DNA of 64,000 nt, taken from the NCBI GenBank assembly GCA_964442655.1, contig CAYTZM010000001.1, positions 256,910 to 320,909 of the forward strand. Direction: 5' to 3'. This DNA is from GCA-002727615 sp964442655. Lineage in GTDB: Bacteria > Pseudomonadota > Alphaproteobacteria > TMED109. The stretch's first letter is position 1, and each line of letters begins with the position of its first letter. This document shows positions 27,220-35,957 of this stretch, in pieces. The notes under the pieces were generated by a model. It was not told where the DNA came from and ran no database searches. It saw nothing but the letters and a program-made list of their open reading frames with translations. A program made the position numbers and the translations under genes.

Positions 27220-28497
27220 ATGCAACAGAACTTTTTAGATGGTAATATTATTGCTCTTTTAGGTGGTGGAAGAAAACTTTCTAAAATATTGTTGGATGTT
27301 ACAGGCATTCAATTAAATGAAAAAACAGTTTATTCATGGAAACAGCAAGGTATTCCAGATAAATGGAAGCCAGCTCTATCTAAATTATTAATAATTAATG
27401 GGCATGATGTTCCAAACAGTTTTTTGCTTCCGGGCATGAATATAAATAATTTTCAAAATAATAATTCTGAAAATATAAGCTCTTTTAATTCTTATAAAGT
27501 AAAAAAGAAGTTTTCTATTGAACCTAGATTATTGAAAACGTTTTTATTTGAAATGCTCACCTTAAGAAGGTTTGAGGAAAAAGTTGGTCAAATGTATGGG
27601 ATGGGGCTTATAGGAGGATTTTGTCATTTATATATTGGTCAAGAAGCAATATCCGTTGGAATAGAGAAAGCAATAACAAAGACTGATGCAGTGATAACTG
27701 GGTATAGGTGTCATGCTCATTTAATTTCACGTGGTGCTGATCCATATTTAATTTTTTCGGAATTATTAGGTAAATATGATGGGATATCGAAGGGAAAAGG
27801 AGGATCTATGCATATGTTTGATCCAAATAATAATTTTTGGGGTGGACATGGAATTGTGGGAGCTCAAGTTCCTATAGGTGTTGGATTGGCTTTTTCGTTT
27901 AAATACAAAAATAATAATAACGTATCAATAACCTATTTTGGGGATGGAGCTGCTAATCAAGGACAGGTATATGAGTCATATAATATAGCGTCTCTTTGGA
28001 AATTACCGGTTATATTTTGCATTGAAAATAATCAATATGGTATGGGGACTTCTGTTAAAAAAGCTAGTGCAGGTAGCGATTTAAGTAAACATGGAGAGTC
28101 TTTTGATATTCCTGGTATAGCCGTGGATGGAATGGATCCAATTTCAGTGTATATATCTGGTTGCAGAGCAGTAGACTGGGTTAGAAGTGGTAAAGGTCCA
28201 ATAATCTTAGAAATGAAAACATATAGGTATAGAGGACATTCTATGTCAGATCCTGCTAAGTATAGGACTAGAGAAGAGGTTCAAAGAATAAGGGAAGAAA
28301 AGGACCCAATAGAGTCAATTAAATTAAAATTATTAGAAAAAAACATTTATGATGAGGATCAAATAAATAAAATAGATAAAAATATTAGAAAAACTATTAA
28401 TGAAAAGTCTGAAAAAGCAATAAATGCTACTCACCCTTTACCAAAGGATTTATATAAGGATATATTGATGGATCGTAATAAGGAAAATTATGGCTAA
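27220..28497 (+). CDS. pdhA: Pyruvate dehydrogenase E1 alpha subunit with N-terminal helix-turn-helix-like domain
   Basis: The thiamine-diphosphate E1 alpha subunit decarboxylates pyruvate with PdhB. The enzyme domain runs from about residue 104: LRRFEEKVGQMYGMGLIGGFCHLYIGQEA, the TPP-Mg motif GDGAANQGQVYESYNIASLWKLP-type (GDGAANQGQVYES seen) ending ENNQYGMGTS, and the loop YRYRGHSMSDPAKYRTREE. It is preceded by about 70 unusual residues with LGGGRKLSKILLDVTG, then a turn and VYSWKQQGIPDKWKPALSKLL, which resembles a Cro/YdaS-type DNA-binding fold. An Asn-rich linker (about 74-95) joins the two. A normal-length enzyme (353 aa) could start at the ATG at 27436, but the frame is open through both parts. 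See findings. Confidence 0.93.
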   Translation: MQQNFLDGNIIALLGGGRKLSKILLDVTGIQLNEKTVYSWKQQGIPDKWKPALSKLLIINGHDVPNSFLLPGMNINNFQNNNSENISSFNSYKVKKKFSIEPRLLKTFLFEMLTLRRFEEKVGQMYGMGLIGGFCHLYIGQEAISVGIEKAITKTDAVITGYRCHAHLISRGADPYLIFSELLGKYDGISKGKGGSMHMFDPNNNFWGGHGIVGAQVPIGVGLAFSFKYKNNNNVSITYFGDGAANQGQVYESYNIASLWKLPVIFCIENNQYGMGTSVKKASAGSDLSKHGESFDIPGIAVDGMDPISVYISGCRAVDWVRSGKGPIILEMKTYRYRGHSMSDPAKYRTREEVQRIREEKDPIESIKLKLLEKNIYDEDQINKIDKNIRKTINEKSEKAINATHPLPKDLYKDILMDRNKENYG

Positions 28498-29470
28498 TAT
28501 TTCTGTAAGGTTAGCCATTAGAGATGCTATAGCTGAGGAAATGAGGAGCAATAGTAATGTATTCTTAATTGGTGAAGAAGTTGGAGAATATGAAGGTGCT
28601 TATAAGGTAAGTCAAGGACTTTTGGCAGAATTTGGGAGCAATAGAATAGTTGATACGCCAATAACGGAAGCAGGATTTACTGGGCTTTCTATAGGAGCAG
28701 CTATGGGAGGTTTGTCTCCTATAGTAGAGTTTATGACTTGGAATTTTGCTTTTCAAGCAATAGATCAAATTATTAATTCAGCTGCTAAAACATTTTATAT
28801 GTCAGGGGGTTCTGTTAATATTCCAATAGTATTTCGAGGTCCAAATGGATCTGCTTCACAAGTTGCTGCACAACATAGTCATGATTTAAGTTCAATATTT
28901 ACAAATATACCAGGTTTGATAGTTCTTGCTCCGTATGATAGTGCTGATGCTAAAGGTTTATTAAAATCAGCTATTAGAGAGCCAAATCCAGTAATATTTT
29001 TAGAAAATGAAATATTATATAATGAAACTTTTGAAGTTCCTGAAATAGACTATGTTACTCCAATAGGGAAAGCATTAGTCAAAAGGACTGGAAAAGATAT
29101 TACTTTAGTTTCATGTTCAAGAGGAGTTGAGACTGCATTAGGTGCCTCTGATATTTTAGCTAAAAATAATATTAGTGCAGAAATTATTGATTTAAGATCT
29201 TTAAGGCCAATAGATTTTGAAACAATAATTAATTCAGTAAAAAAAACTAATAGAATTATTTCTGTAGAGGAGGGCTGGTTGAGTTGTGGTATAGGATCAG
29301 AAATAATATCTACGATAGCAAGTAGGGCTTTTGATTATTTAGATGCTCCTCCTGAAAGGATAAGTGCTGAAGATGTTCCATTACCATACGCAAAAAATTT
29401 AGAAAGTTTAAGCTTACCTAATAAAGAAGGTGTAGCCAAGATATGTATGCATTATCTAAAAAATAACTAA
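28490..29470 (+). CDS. pdhB: Pyruvate dehydrogenase E1 beta subunit
   Basis: The E1 beta subunit completes the thiamine-diphosphate site of PDH. The 326 residues start SVRLAIRDAIAEEMRSNSNVFLIGEEVGEYEGAYKVSQGLL and include ITEAGFTGLSIGAAMGGL, VEFMTWNFAFQAIDQI, FRGPNGSASQVAAQHSHD and IDLRSLRPID, SVEEGW. It has no N-terminal lipoyl domain, unlike the beta subunit of some other alphaproteobacteria. It overlaps pdhA by 8 bases and is followed by a 141-base gap with a hairpin and a promoter before pdhC. Confidence 0.97.
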   Translation: MANISVRLAIRDAIAEEMRSNSNVFLIGEEVGEYEGAYKVSQGLLAEFGSNRIVDTPITEAGFTGLSIGAAMGGLSPIVEFMTWNFAFQAIDQIINSAAKTFYMSGGSVNIPIVFRGPNGSASQVAAQHSHDLSSIFTNIPGLIVLAPYDSADAKGLLKSAIREPNPVIFLENEILYNETFEVPEIDYVTPIGKALVKRTGKDITLVSCSRGVETALGASDILAKNNISAEIIDLRSLRPIDFETIINSVKKTNRIISVEEGWLSCGIGSEIISTIASRAFDYLDAPPERISAEDVPLPYAKNLESLSLPNKEGVAKICMHYLKNN

Positions 29471-29474
29471 AATT

Positions 29475-29520
29475 AGCAATATTATTTTGTTAATATTAAT
29501 TTTTATTAATGATTATTGCT
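29475..29520 (+). repeat. Nested inverted repeat after pdhB
   Basis: An outer pair AGCAATA (29475-29481) / TATTGCT (29514-29520) encloses an inner pair ATTAAT-TTTT-ATTAAT (29495-29510). It starts 4 bases after the pdhB stop, so it could stabilise or partly terminate the pdhAB transcript. It lacks a GC-rich stem and a long T-run, so a strong terminator is doubtful. Confidence 0.4.
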
Positions 29521-29552
29521 TTAAATAGGCAAATATTAGAAATTTTCGCAAT

Positions 29553-29580
29553 TTGATTTTTAATGTTTATTTTATATAGT
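29553..29580 (+). promoter_or_regulatory. Candidate promoter of pdhC-lpd-lipA
   Basis: TTGATT (29553-29558) and TATAGT (29575-29580) are 16 bases apart in the 141-base pdhB-pdhC gap, with an AAGGAAA ribosome site before the pdhC ATG. It would let E2, E3 and lipoyl synthase be expressed apart from E1. Confidence 0.45.
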
Positions 29581-29611
29581 ATTATATTAAGTAAGTTTAA
29601 GGAAATTTAAT

Positions 29612-30913
29612 ATGGCAGTTCCAATCTTAATGCCTTCCTTGTCTCCTACTATGACAGAAGGAAGTATAGCTAAATGGTGTAAAAATATAGGAGATGAAGT
29701 TAAGCCAGGTGATATAATTGTAGAGATAGAAACTGATAAAGCAACTATGGAAATAGAAGCTGTAGATGAGGGTATATTAGAAAAAATTTTATATAATGAT
29801 GGCGATGAAGGAATTACGGTAAATAGCTTGATTGCTGTTTTAAAAAATAAATCAGATACTGAAAAAGAAATAAAAGATATTCTTGATAAACATCAAATAA
29901 AAGAAAATGAAGATATTGTTATAGAAGTTGAAGATGAAAATAAAGTTATACGTAATGATATTAATGTTATTGATGAAGTTGTAGAAGGCAAGGATATCGA
30001 TAAAACAGTTTCAGAAACTGCTTCTGTAAAAAAAGATTTAAGTAAAGATGTTAATTTAAATCAAAGAGTGTCTATTAGTCCTTTAGCAAAAAGATTAATT
30101 TTTCAAAATAATATTAATATAGAGGAAATAAGTGGGAGCGGACCAAGAGGGAGAATTGTAAAAAAAGATTTGGATTTTTTATTAAACAAAAACAATAACT
30201 TAAATAAAAATATTAAAAATATTCATAAAGATAATAAAGTTAAAAAAATTTCTTCTATGAGGAAAATTATTGCTGAAAGGTTATCTTTATCTAAGCAAGA
30301 AATACCCCATTTTTATTTAACAGTTAATTGTGTTGTTGATAATTTACTTATTGCTAGAAAAGAAATGAATTCTGGAAAAAATGATGAAGAAAAAATTTCT
30401 ATTAATGACATTATAATAAAAGCACTGTCATTAGCTTTAATTAAAGTACCAGAAGCTAATTGTAAATGGGGTGTTAAAGAAATTACTTATTTTAGTTCTG
30501 TAGACATTAGTGTGGCTGTAGCTGTGGACGATGGCTTATTTACTCCAGTAATAAGGAACGCAGATAGTTTAAATATTTCTGAAATTTCTTTAATTATGAA
30601 AGATTATATTTCTTTGGCTAAAGTAGGAAAGTTGATGCCTAAAGATTATGAAGGAGGTAATTTTTCTATAAGTAATTTAGGTATGTATAACATAGATAGT
30701 TTTTCTGCTATTATTAACCCTCCTCAATCGGGAATTTTGGCTATTGGTGCTATTAAAAATTCTCCTATAGCAATTGAGAATGAGGTAAGATTGTCAAATG
30801 TAATGAGTTGTCAATTATCAGGAGACCATAGAGCTATTGATGGTGCAGTAGGGGCCAAATTATTATCTGAATTTAAGGATATTATAGAAAATCCATATAA
30901 AATGTTAGTTTAA
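29612..30913 (+). CDS. pdhC: Dihydrolipoamide acetyltransferase, pyruvate dehydrogenase E2
   Basis: E2 forms the PDH core and passes the acetyl group from lipoate to CoA. It has a single lipoyl domain (about 1-80) with the lipoylated Lys43 in ETDKATMEIEA. A charged linker (about 85-150) follows, then an E1/E3-binding domain (VSISPLAKRLIFQNNINIEE with GSGPRGRIVKKDL, about 150-190). The catalytic domain runs from about 205 and ends with the active-site motif SGDHRAIDGAVGAKLL. Length (433 aa) is normal. Its lipoyl group is supplied by LipA, encoded two genes downstream. Confidence 0.97.
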   Translation: MAVPILMPSLSPTMTEGSIAKWCKNIGDEVKPGDIIVEIETDKATMEIEAVDEGILEKILYNDGDEGITVNSLIAVLKNKSDTEKEIKDILDKHQIKENEDIVIEVEDENKVIRNDINVIDEVVEGKDIDKTVSETASVKKDLSKDVNLNQRVSISPLAKRLIFQNNINIEEISGSGPRGRIVKKDLDFLLNKNNNLNKNIKNIHKDNKVKKISSMRKIIAERLSLSKQEIPHFYLTVNCVVDNLLIARKEMNSGKNDEEKISINDIIIKALSLALIKVPEANCKWGVKEITYFSSVDISVAVAVDDGLFTPVIRNADSLNISEISLIMKDYISLAKVGKLMPKDYEGGNFSISNLGMYNIDSFSAIINPPQSGILAIGAIKNSPIAIENEVRLSNVMSCQLSGDHRAIDGAVGAKLLSEFKDIIENPYKMLV

Positions 30914-30921
30914 GGTATAGC

Positions 30922-32313
30922 ATGAATAAGAATTATGATTTAATCGTGATTGGAAGTGGTCCTGGTGGTTATGTTGCAGCTATTAGAGCGGCTCAATTAG
31001 GACTTAAAACTCTTGTAGTAGAGAAAGATAAATTAGGAGGGATATGTCTTAATTGGGGATGTATTCCAACTAAAGCACTTTTAAGGTCTGCAGAAATAAG
31101 ACATCTTATGTCAGAAATTAATAATTATGGTTTAAATATGTCATCTCATAAATTTGATTGGAATAAAGTAATTAAAAGATCTCGAAATATAGCAGATAAG
31201 CTGTCTGAGGGTATAAAATTTTTACTGAAAAAGAATAAAATCGATGTAATTTTTGGGGAGGGAAAATTATCTGGACCAGGTAGAGTAGTAATAAATAATG
31301 GTGAAGAATTTTTATTAGAGGCTTCGAATATAATATTAGCAACAGGTGCGCGTCCTAAGACTTTAAAAGGATTAGAGATAGATAATAAAAATATATGGAG
31401 CTATAAAGATGCTATGATGCCCAATAAGTTACCTAAATCTATTATTATAGTTGGAGCTGGGGCTATTGGTGTAGAGTTTGCTAGTTTTTATAATGATTTT
31501 GACGTAGATGTAACTTTAGTAGAAACTCAGAAAAATATTCTTCCTTTAGAAGACAGTGAAGTTTCAGATTTTATTAGATTAGATTTTTTTAATAGAAAAA
31601 TAAATATTTTAAATGAAACAAAAATTATAAACTTAGAATCAAAAAATACTAATGTGATTGCTGATTTAGAGTTTTCTGATGGTAAAAGAAAAAAAATTAC
31701 TTATTCAAAAGCGATTGTAGCAGTAGGTATCGAAGCTAATGTAGACAGTTTGGGGCTTGATTCCATAAATATAAAAATTAATAATGGTCATATAATAACA
31801 AATGAATATGGACAAACTTCTGAAAAGGGAATTTATGCTATTGGGGATATTACAGGAGCTCCATGGTTAGCGCATAAAGCAAGTCATGAAGGTATAAATT
31901 GTGTTGAATATATAGCTAACGGTTCTAATTCATATCATGATTTATCTATAATTCCTTCTTGTACTTATGCAAGACCACAAGTTGCAAGTATAGGAATGAC
32001 TGAGGAAAAAGCAAAAAAGCTTAATAAAAACCTTAAAATTGGTAAATTTTCATTAGTTGGAAATGGTAAAGCGTTAGCAGCTGGAGATAATTCTGGTTTT
32101 GTTAAAACTATTTTTGATAAAGATACTGGAGAATTAATTGGAGCACATTTGGTGGGGCCTGAGGTAACTGAATTAGTTTCTGTTTATTCTTTAGCAATGA
32201 AACTAGAGGCAACAGAATTAGATTTAATGAATACAATATTTCCCCACCCTACGATATCTGAATCAATTCATGAATCCGTATTGGATGCATATGATAGAGC
32301 AATCCATATTTAA
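30922..32313 (+). CDS. lpd: Dihydrolipoyl dehydrogenase (E3)
   Basis: The FAD disulfide oxidoreductase that reoxidises dihydrolipoate with NAD. It shows the FAD-binding IVIGSGPGGYVAAIRAAQLG, the redox pair Cys42 and Cys47 (GGICLNWGCIPTKAL), the NAD-binding IIVGAGAIGVEFASFY, the second FAD motif IYAIGDITG and the C-terminal dimer-site HPTISESIHE with catalytic His-Glu. The 463-residue length is normal and there is no N-terminal lipoyl extension. It starts 8 bases after pdhC. Confidence 0.97.
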   Translation: MNKNYDLIVIGSGPGGYVAAIRAAQLGLKTLVVEKDKLGGICLNWGCIPTKALLRSAEIRHLMSEINNYGLNMSSHKFDWNKVIKRSRNIADKLSEGIKFLLKKNKIDVIFGEGKLSGPGRVVINNGEEFLLEASNIILATGARPKTLKGLEIDNKNIWSYKDAMMPNKLPKSIIIVGAGAIGVEFASFYNDFDVDVTLVETQKNILPLEDSEVSDFIRLDFFNRKINILNETKIINLESKNTNVIADLEFSDGKRKKITYSKAIVAVGIEANVDSLGLDSINIKINNGHIITNEYGQTSEKGIYAIGDITGAPWLAHKASHEGINCVEYIANGSNSYHDLSIIPSCTYARPQVASIGMTEEKAKKLNKNLKIGKFSLVGNGKALAAGDNSGFVKTIFDKDTGELIGAHLVGPEVTELVSVYSLAMKLEATELDLMNTIFPHPTISESIHESVLDAYDRAIHI

Positions 32314-32333
32314 GTAAGGTTTAAATTTTTAAT

Positions 32334-33266
32334 ATGAAAAATAATTATATATCAAATAGTCATCTCCGAAATAATGATAAAAATAGTTTAAAAAGACCTA
32401 ATTGGATTAAAGTTAAAGCGCCTATTTCAGAAAAATATATTGATACGAGGAATCTAATATCCAAGTCAAATTTAAATACAGTTTGTGAGTCTGCTGCATG
32501 TCCAAATATCGGGGAGTGTTGGGATAAAAAACATGTAACAGTGATGATTTTAGGAGACATCTGCACAAGAAAGTGTGGTTTTTGTAATATAAAAACAGGA
32601 GCTCCTACTAATTTAGATTTGTTAGAACCTTATAGACTAGCAAGGGCAATTTCTAAATTGAATTTAAATCATGTAGTAATAACTTCGGTAGATCGAGATG
32701 ATTTAGTGGATGGAGGAGCTTCACAATTTGAAAATTGTATAAAAGAGTTAAGAAGAATCTGTAAACATACTACTATAGAAGTTTTGACTCCAGATTTTCA
32801 GAGAAAAAAAGGTGCGTTAGATAAAGTTGTATTGGCAGGTCCTGATGTATTTAATCATAATTTAGAAACTGTTTCTAGATTGTATAAAAAAGTTAGAAGA
32901 GGAGCAAATTACAAACATAGTTTAAACATATTAAAAAATGCAAAAATTATTAACTCTAGTATTTTTACTAAATCTGGGATTATGGTTGGGTTAGGAGAAA
33001 GTATTAAAGAAATAGAGAAATTGTTAGATGATTTAAAATATGCTAAAGTTGATTTTGTTACTATAGGTCAATATTTACAACCCACTAAAAATCACTTATC
33101 AGTAGATAAATATTATACTATTGAGGAATTTAATATATTAAAAAATTTGGCATATAAAAGGAATTTTTTATTAGTATCTTCATCTCCATTAACTAGGTCA
33201 TCATATCATGCAGATAAAGATTTTATGAAGTTGAAATCTGCAAGACAAAAATTGATAAATATATAG
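32334..33266 (+). CDS. lipA: Lipoyl synthase
   Basis: A radical-SAM enzyme that inserts two sulfurs into the octanoyl group on E2 and H proteins. The auxiliary cluster Cys residues are in CESAACPNIGECW. The radical-SAM cluster motif is CTRKCGFC. TSVDRDDLVDGGA, LGESIKEI and the terminal cluster-ligand RSSYHAD are all conserved. Length (310 aa) is normal. It is placed right after E3, matching its job in maturing PDH. Its stop codon directly abuts the ATG of the next gene. Confidence 0.97.
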   Translation: MKNNYISNSHLRNNDKNSLKRPNWIKVKAPISEKYIDTRNLISKSNLNTVCESAACPNIGECWDKKHVTVMILGDICTRKCGFCNIKTGAPTNLDLLEPYRLARAISKLNLNHVVITSVDRDDLVDGGASQFENCIKELRRICKHTTIEVLTPDFQRKKGALDKVVLAGPDVFNHNLETVSRLYKKVRRGANYKHSLNILKNAKIINSSIFTKSGIMVGLGESIKEIEKLLDDLKYAKVDFVTIGQYLQPTKNHLSVDKYYTIEEFNILKNLAYKRNFLLVSSSPLTRSSYHADKDFMKLKSARQKLINI

Positions 33267-33704
33267 ATGAACACTTATGAAGTAAAACGTGTTTTAAATT
33301 ATTCTGATAGTAAAATCTTTGACTTGGTTAATGATGTAGAAGAATACCCAAAATTTTTACCATGGTGTAAGAGTGCCAGTGTTTATAATAAATTAAAAAG
33401 TGAATTTTATTCTGATATTACTATAGGGTTTAATTTAATAAATGAAACTTTTACTAGTAGAGTAGTATTCATTAGACCTAAAAAAATTATTTCTACGGCT
33501 ACAAAAGGACCATTTAAACAAATGGTTAATCAGTGGAATATCAACTTTATAAACAATACTTCATGTGAAGTTATTTTAAAAATTCAATATGAATTTAATT
33601 CTGTCTTTATGGAAAAAATATTGGGAAATGTTTTTGAATCAGCGACTAAAAAAATGATTTCAGCGTTTGAAAATAGAGCAAGACAATTATTTGATACAAA
33701 CTAA
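33267..33704 (+). CDS. COQ10/RatA-type START-domain protein
   Basis: A 145-residue START/polyketide-cyclase-like protein. The N-terminal YEVKRVLNYSDSKIFDLVNDVEEYPKFLPWCKSA and the segment WNINFINNTSCEVILKIQYEFNSVFMEKILG are typical of COQ10 ubiquinone-binding proteins, also annotated as RatA. In eukaryotes COQ10 is needed for respiratory use of ubiquinone; the bacterial members are presumed to act similarly. The ATG immediately follows the lipA stop. It ends in a 4-base convergent overlap with pncC. Confidence 0.88.
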   Translation: MNTYEVKRVLNYSDSKIFDLVNDVEEYPKFLPWCKSASVYNKLKSEFYSDITIGFNLINETFTSRVVFIRPKKIISTATKGPFKQMVNQWNINFINNTSCEVILKIQYEFNSVFMEKILGNVFESATKKMISAFENRARQLFDTN

Positions 33705-34189
33705 CTTTTTTTAAATTCTTTTATGAGCATATTAAAACAAGTTATAGCCGTCTGTTGCCTCACATGTTGTCTATCTCCTTTATATATAATTTCAATATGT
33801 TCGGTATAATTTTTTCTAGAAATTGAATGATGTACTAACCCTACTGGTTTTTCTACGGTTCCTCCATTTGGACCTGCTATTCCAGATACTGCAATAGATA
33901 TATCTGAATTAGTAATGAGAAGTGCTTTTTTTGACATTTCTAGAACTGTTTCTTTGCTTACGGCACCATATTTTTTAATAATATTTGCATTTACGTTTAA
34001 TAATTCTGTTTTTGCTTTGTTTGAATAAGTAACAAATCCTCCAGTATAAACATTAGAAGCGCCTGAATGGTTGGTAATATAATTAGCTATTAAACCTCCG
34101 GTACATGATTCTGCAGTGGATAAAGTTAATTTATTTTCTTTGAGCAGATTAACAACTTGTAAAGATAAAGAATTAAGTTCTTTTTCCAT
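33701..34189 (-). CDS. pncC: CinA C-terminal-domain nicotinamide-nucleotide amidohydrolase
   Basis: The 162-residue stand-alone CinA-C domain deamidates NMN to nicotinate mononucleotide in pyridine nucleotide recycling. Motifs are LSTAESCTGGLIANYIT, GGFVTYSNKAKTELL, YGAVSKETVLEMS and SGIAGPNGGTVEKPVGLVH, which cover the active site. There is no N-terminal CinA (molybdopterin-binding-like) domain. Its first base is the last base of pgpA, a tight head-to-tail arrangement. Confidence 0.93.
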   Translation of the reverse strand: MEKELNSLSLQVVNLLKENKLTLSTAESCTGGLIANYITNHSGASNVYTGGFVTYSNKAKTELLNVNANIIKKYGAVSKETVLEMSKKALLITNSDISIAVSGIAGPNGGTVEKPVGLVHHSISRKNYTEHIEIIYKGDRQHVRQQTAITCFNMLIKEFKKS

Positions 34190-34644
34190 TATACAATTAA
34201 ATTTAGGAAATACATTATAATGGCAGTATATATTCCTGCTATAACATCATCTAACATAACTCCTAAACCTCCTTTCATATTTTTATCTATATATGATGCA
34301 GGCCAAGGCTTAAATATGTCAAATAATCTAAAGAGTATAAAGGATATCATTATTAATATAGGGTTATTGATTACTGGAAGCATTGCAATTAATTGCCCTA
34401 CTACTTCATCCATAACAATTATGCTTGAATCTTTTTCTCCGCTATTTTTTTCATATATATCTGAACAAATTATTCCTAATATTAATAGTAAAGGTATTAA
34501 AAAGTAGAATATTTTAAAGTCAATAATATTTATACCGTAACCAAGAATAACACCAGCTAATGATCCAAAAGTACCCGATGCTATTGGTATAAAACCTATT
34601 CCTATAAAAGATAAAAATATTGTATTAATACTAATATTTTTCAT
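34189..34644 (-). CDS. pgpA: Phosphatidylglycerophosphatase A
   Basis: PgpA dephosphorylates phosphatidylglycerophosphate to phosphatidylglycerol. The 151 residues contain about four membrane segments and the family motifs GIGFIPIASGTFGSLAG, the acidic IVMDEVVGQLIAM and FRLFDIFKPWPASYID followed by GGLGVMLDDVIAGIY. It lies between ispDF and pncC, a conserved trio in alphaproteobacteria. It uses lipid made downstream of CdsA. Confidence 0.94.
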   Translation of the reverse strand: MKNISINTIFLSFIGIGFIPIASGTFGSLAGVILGYGINIIDFKIFYFLIPLLLILGIICSDIYEKNSGEKDSSIIVMDEVVGQLIAMLPVINNPILIMISFILFRLFDIFKPWPASYIDKNMKGGLGVMLDDVIAGIYTAIIMYFLNLIV

Positions 34645-34645
34645 G

Positions 34646-35839
34646 CTAATATTCTCTTGATATGGTTGTTAAACATTTTACCATTATCCCTTCTTCTCTT
34701 CCTAGATATCCTAGTCCTTCGGTTGTTGTAGCTTTTATAGATATATTTTTTTTATGGATATTAATTAATTTTGATAAGTTGTTTCTGATTTTATTTCTAT
34801 GTGGACTTATTTTTGGTTTTTCACAAATTATTGTGACATCAGTATGAATAATTTTACTATTATGAAGTCTTAGTTTTTCTAAAGCAAAATCTAAAAATAT
34901 TTTTGAATCTGCTTTCTTCCATCTATCATCAGTATTTGAAAATTTACTGCCTATGTCTCCATCTGCAATTGTCCCTAAAATTGAATCAACTAAAGAATGA
35001 ATTAATACATCTGCATCGGAATGTCCTATTAAATTTTTATTATATTTTATTTTTATGCCTCCTATTTTAATGAATGTATTTTTATTAACTATTTCACCAA
35101 ATTTATGGACGTCTATTCCTAATCCACTTACAGAAATATATTTTTTTTCTTTCAAATTCATTATTGCTTTAATTGTACTTAAGTCTGATTTGGTAGTAAT
35201 TTTTATATTCTGATAATCTCCTGTAAATGTATAAATTTTCTTTTTATTGTCTAATAATACGCTATCATCGTTAGCATTAATTATCTTTGTATTTGAATGG
35301 GCTTTTAATAAGGTTTTGTAATTAAATCCTTGTGGAGTTTGTGCTAAAATTAATGAGTCCTTGTTCAAATTTTCTATTATATAATTAGACTTATTTATTT
35401 TTTTTAGAGCATCATTAATTTTTATTACAGGTATTGCTGAATCATATTTATCTAAATAATTAATAATATCATTGATAATTTTTCTTGAAATATTTGGTCG
35501 AGCGGAATCGTGGATTAAAACCTTATTTGGTTTATATTTTTTTAATTCTACTAAGGCTTTAAATACTGACTCTTGTCTTGTTGATCCACCATTAATAAAT
35601 TTAATTCTTTTTAATTCTTTTAAAGAAGATTTTGCGATGCTTTTATGTAATTTGTTTATTACGACTAATACAATGTCTATTTTATTATTTAAAAATGGTT
35701 TTGTACTATGATAGATTATTGCTTTATTATTTATTAATTCATATTGTTTAAGTTTTGTTTTATCAAATCTAGAACTAGAACCAGCAGCTAAAAGTATTGC
35801 TGCAGTTGATATGTTATTTTTCATTTTATTTTCAATCAT
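34646..35839 (-). CDS. ispDF: Bifunctional IspD/IspF (MEP cytidylyltransferase and MEcPP synthase)
   Basis: A fusion of two non-consecutive MEP-pathway enzymes. The IspD half (about 1-235) has ILLAAGSSSRFDKTKLKQY, the VLIHDSARPNIS active-site loop and QTPQGF. The IspF half (about 240-397) has GLGIDVHKFG, the zinc-site GHSDADVLIHSLVDSILG, FSNTDDRWKKADS, ICEKPKISPHR and TTTEGLGYLGREEGI. The fused form is common in alphaproteobacteria. Two ATGs five codons apart are possible starts; neither has a clear ribosome site. It is divergent from ntrB. Confidence 0.96.
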   Translation of the reverse strand: MIENKMKNNISTAAILLAAGSSSRFDKTKLKQYELINNKAIIYHSTKPFLNNKIDIVLVVINKLHKSIAKSSLKELKRIKFINGGSTRQESVFKALVELKKYKPNKVLIHDSARPNISRKIINDIINYLDKYDSAIPVIKINDALKKINKSNYIIENLNKDSLILAQTPQGFNYKTLLKAHSNTKIINANDDSVLLDNKKKIYTFTGDYQNIKITTKSDLSTIKAIMNLKEKKYISVSGLGIDVHKFGEIVNKNTFIKIGGIKIKYNKNLIGHSDADVLIHSLVDSILGTIADGDIGSKFSNTDDRWKKADSKIFLDFALEKLRLHNSKIIHTDVTIICEKPKISPHRNKIRNNLSKLINIHKKNISIKATTTEGLGYLGREEGIMVKCLTTISREY

Positions 35840-35887
35840 TATTTTATATTAATACTATATTTTTTTTAAATTAGAAAAAATTTTCTT

Positions 35888-35931
35888 TAGACAAAAAGTT
35901 TATATTATATAAAATGCCTAATAAATAGGCA
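35888..35931 (+). promoter_or_regulatory. Candidate ntrB promoter with overlapping small inverted repeat
   Basis: TAGACA (35888-35893) and TAAAAT (35910-35915) are 16 bases apart, upstream of ntrB, whose ATG follows a GGTGAG ribosome site. A perfect 6-bp inverted repeat TGCCTA-ATAAA-TAGGCA (35915-35931) begins at the end of the -10 and covers the likely transcription start, so it could be an operator. Confidence 0.4.
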
Positions 35932-35957
35932 ATTTATGATCTGGTGAGTAAAAATTA

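Noticed and set aside
29527..35932. Shared AAATAGGCAA near 29524 and 35924
   Set aside because: A 10-base match between two AT-rich gaps with different surroundings is likely chance; no third copy was noticed.
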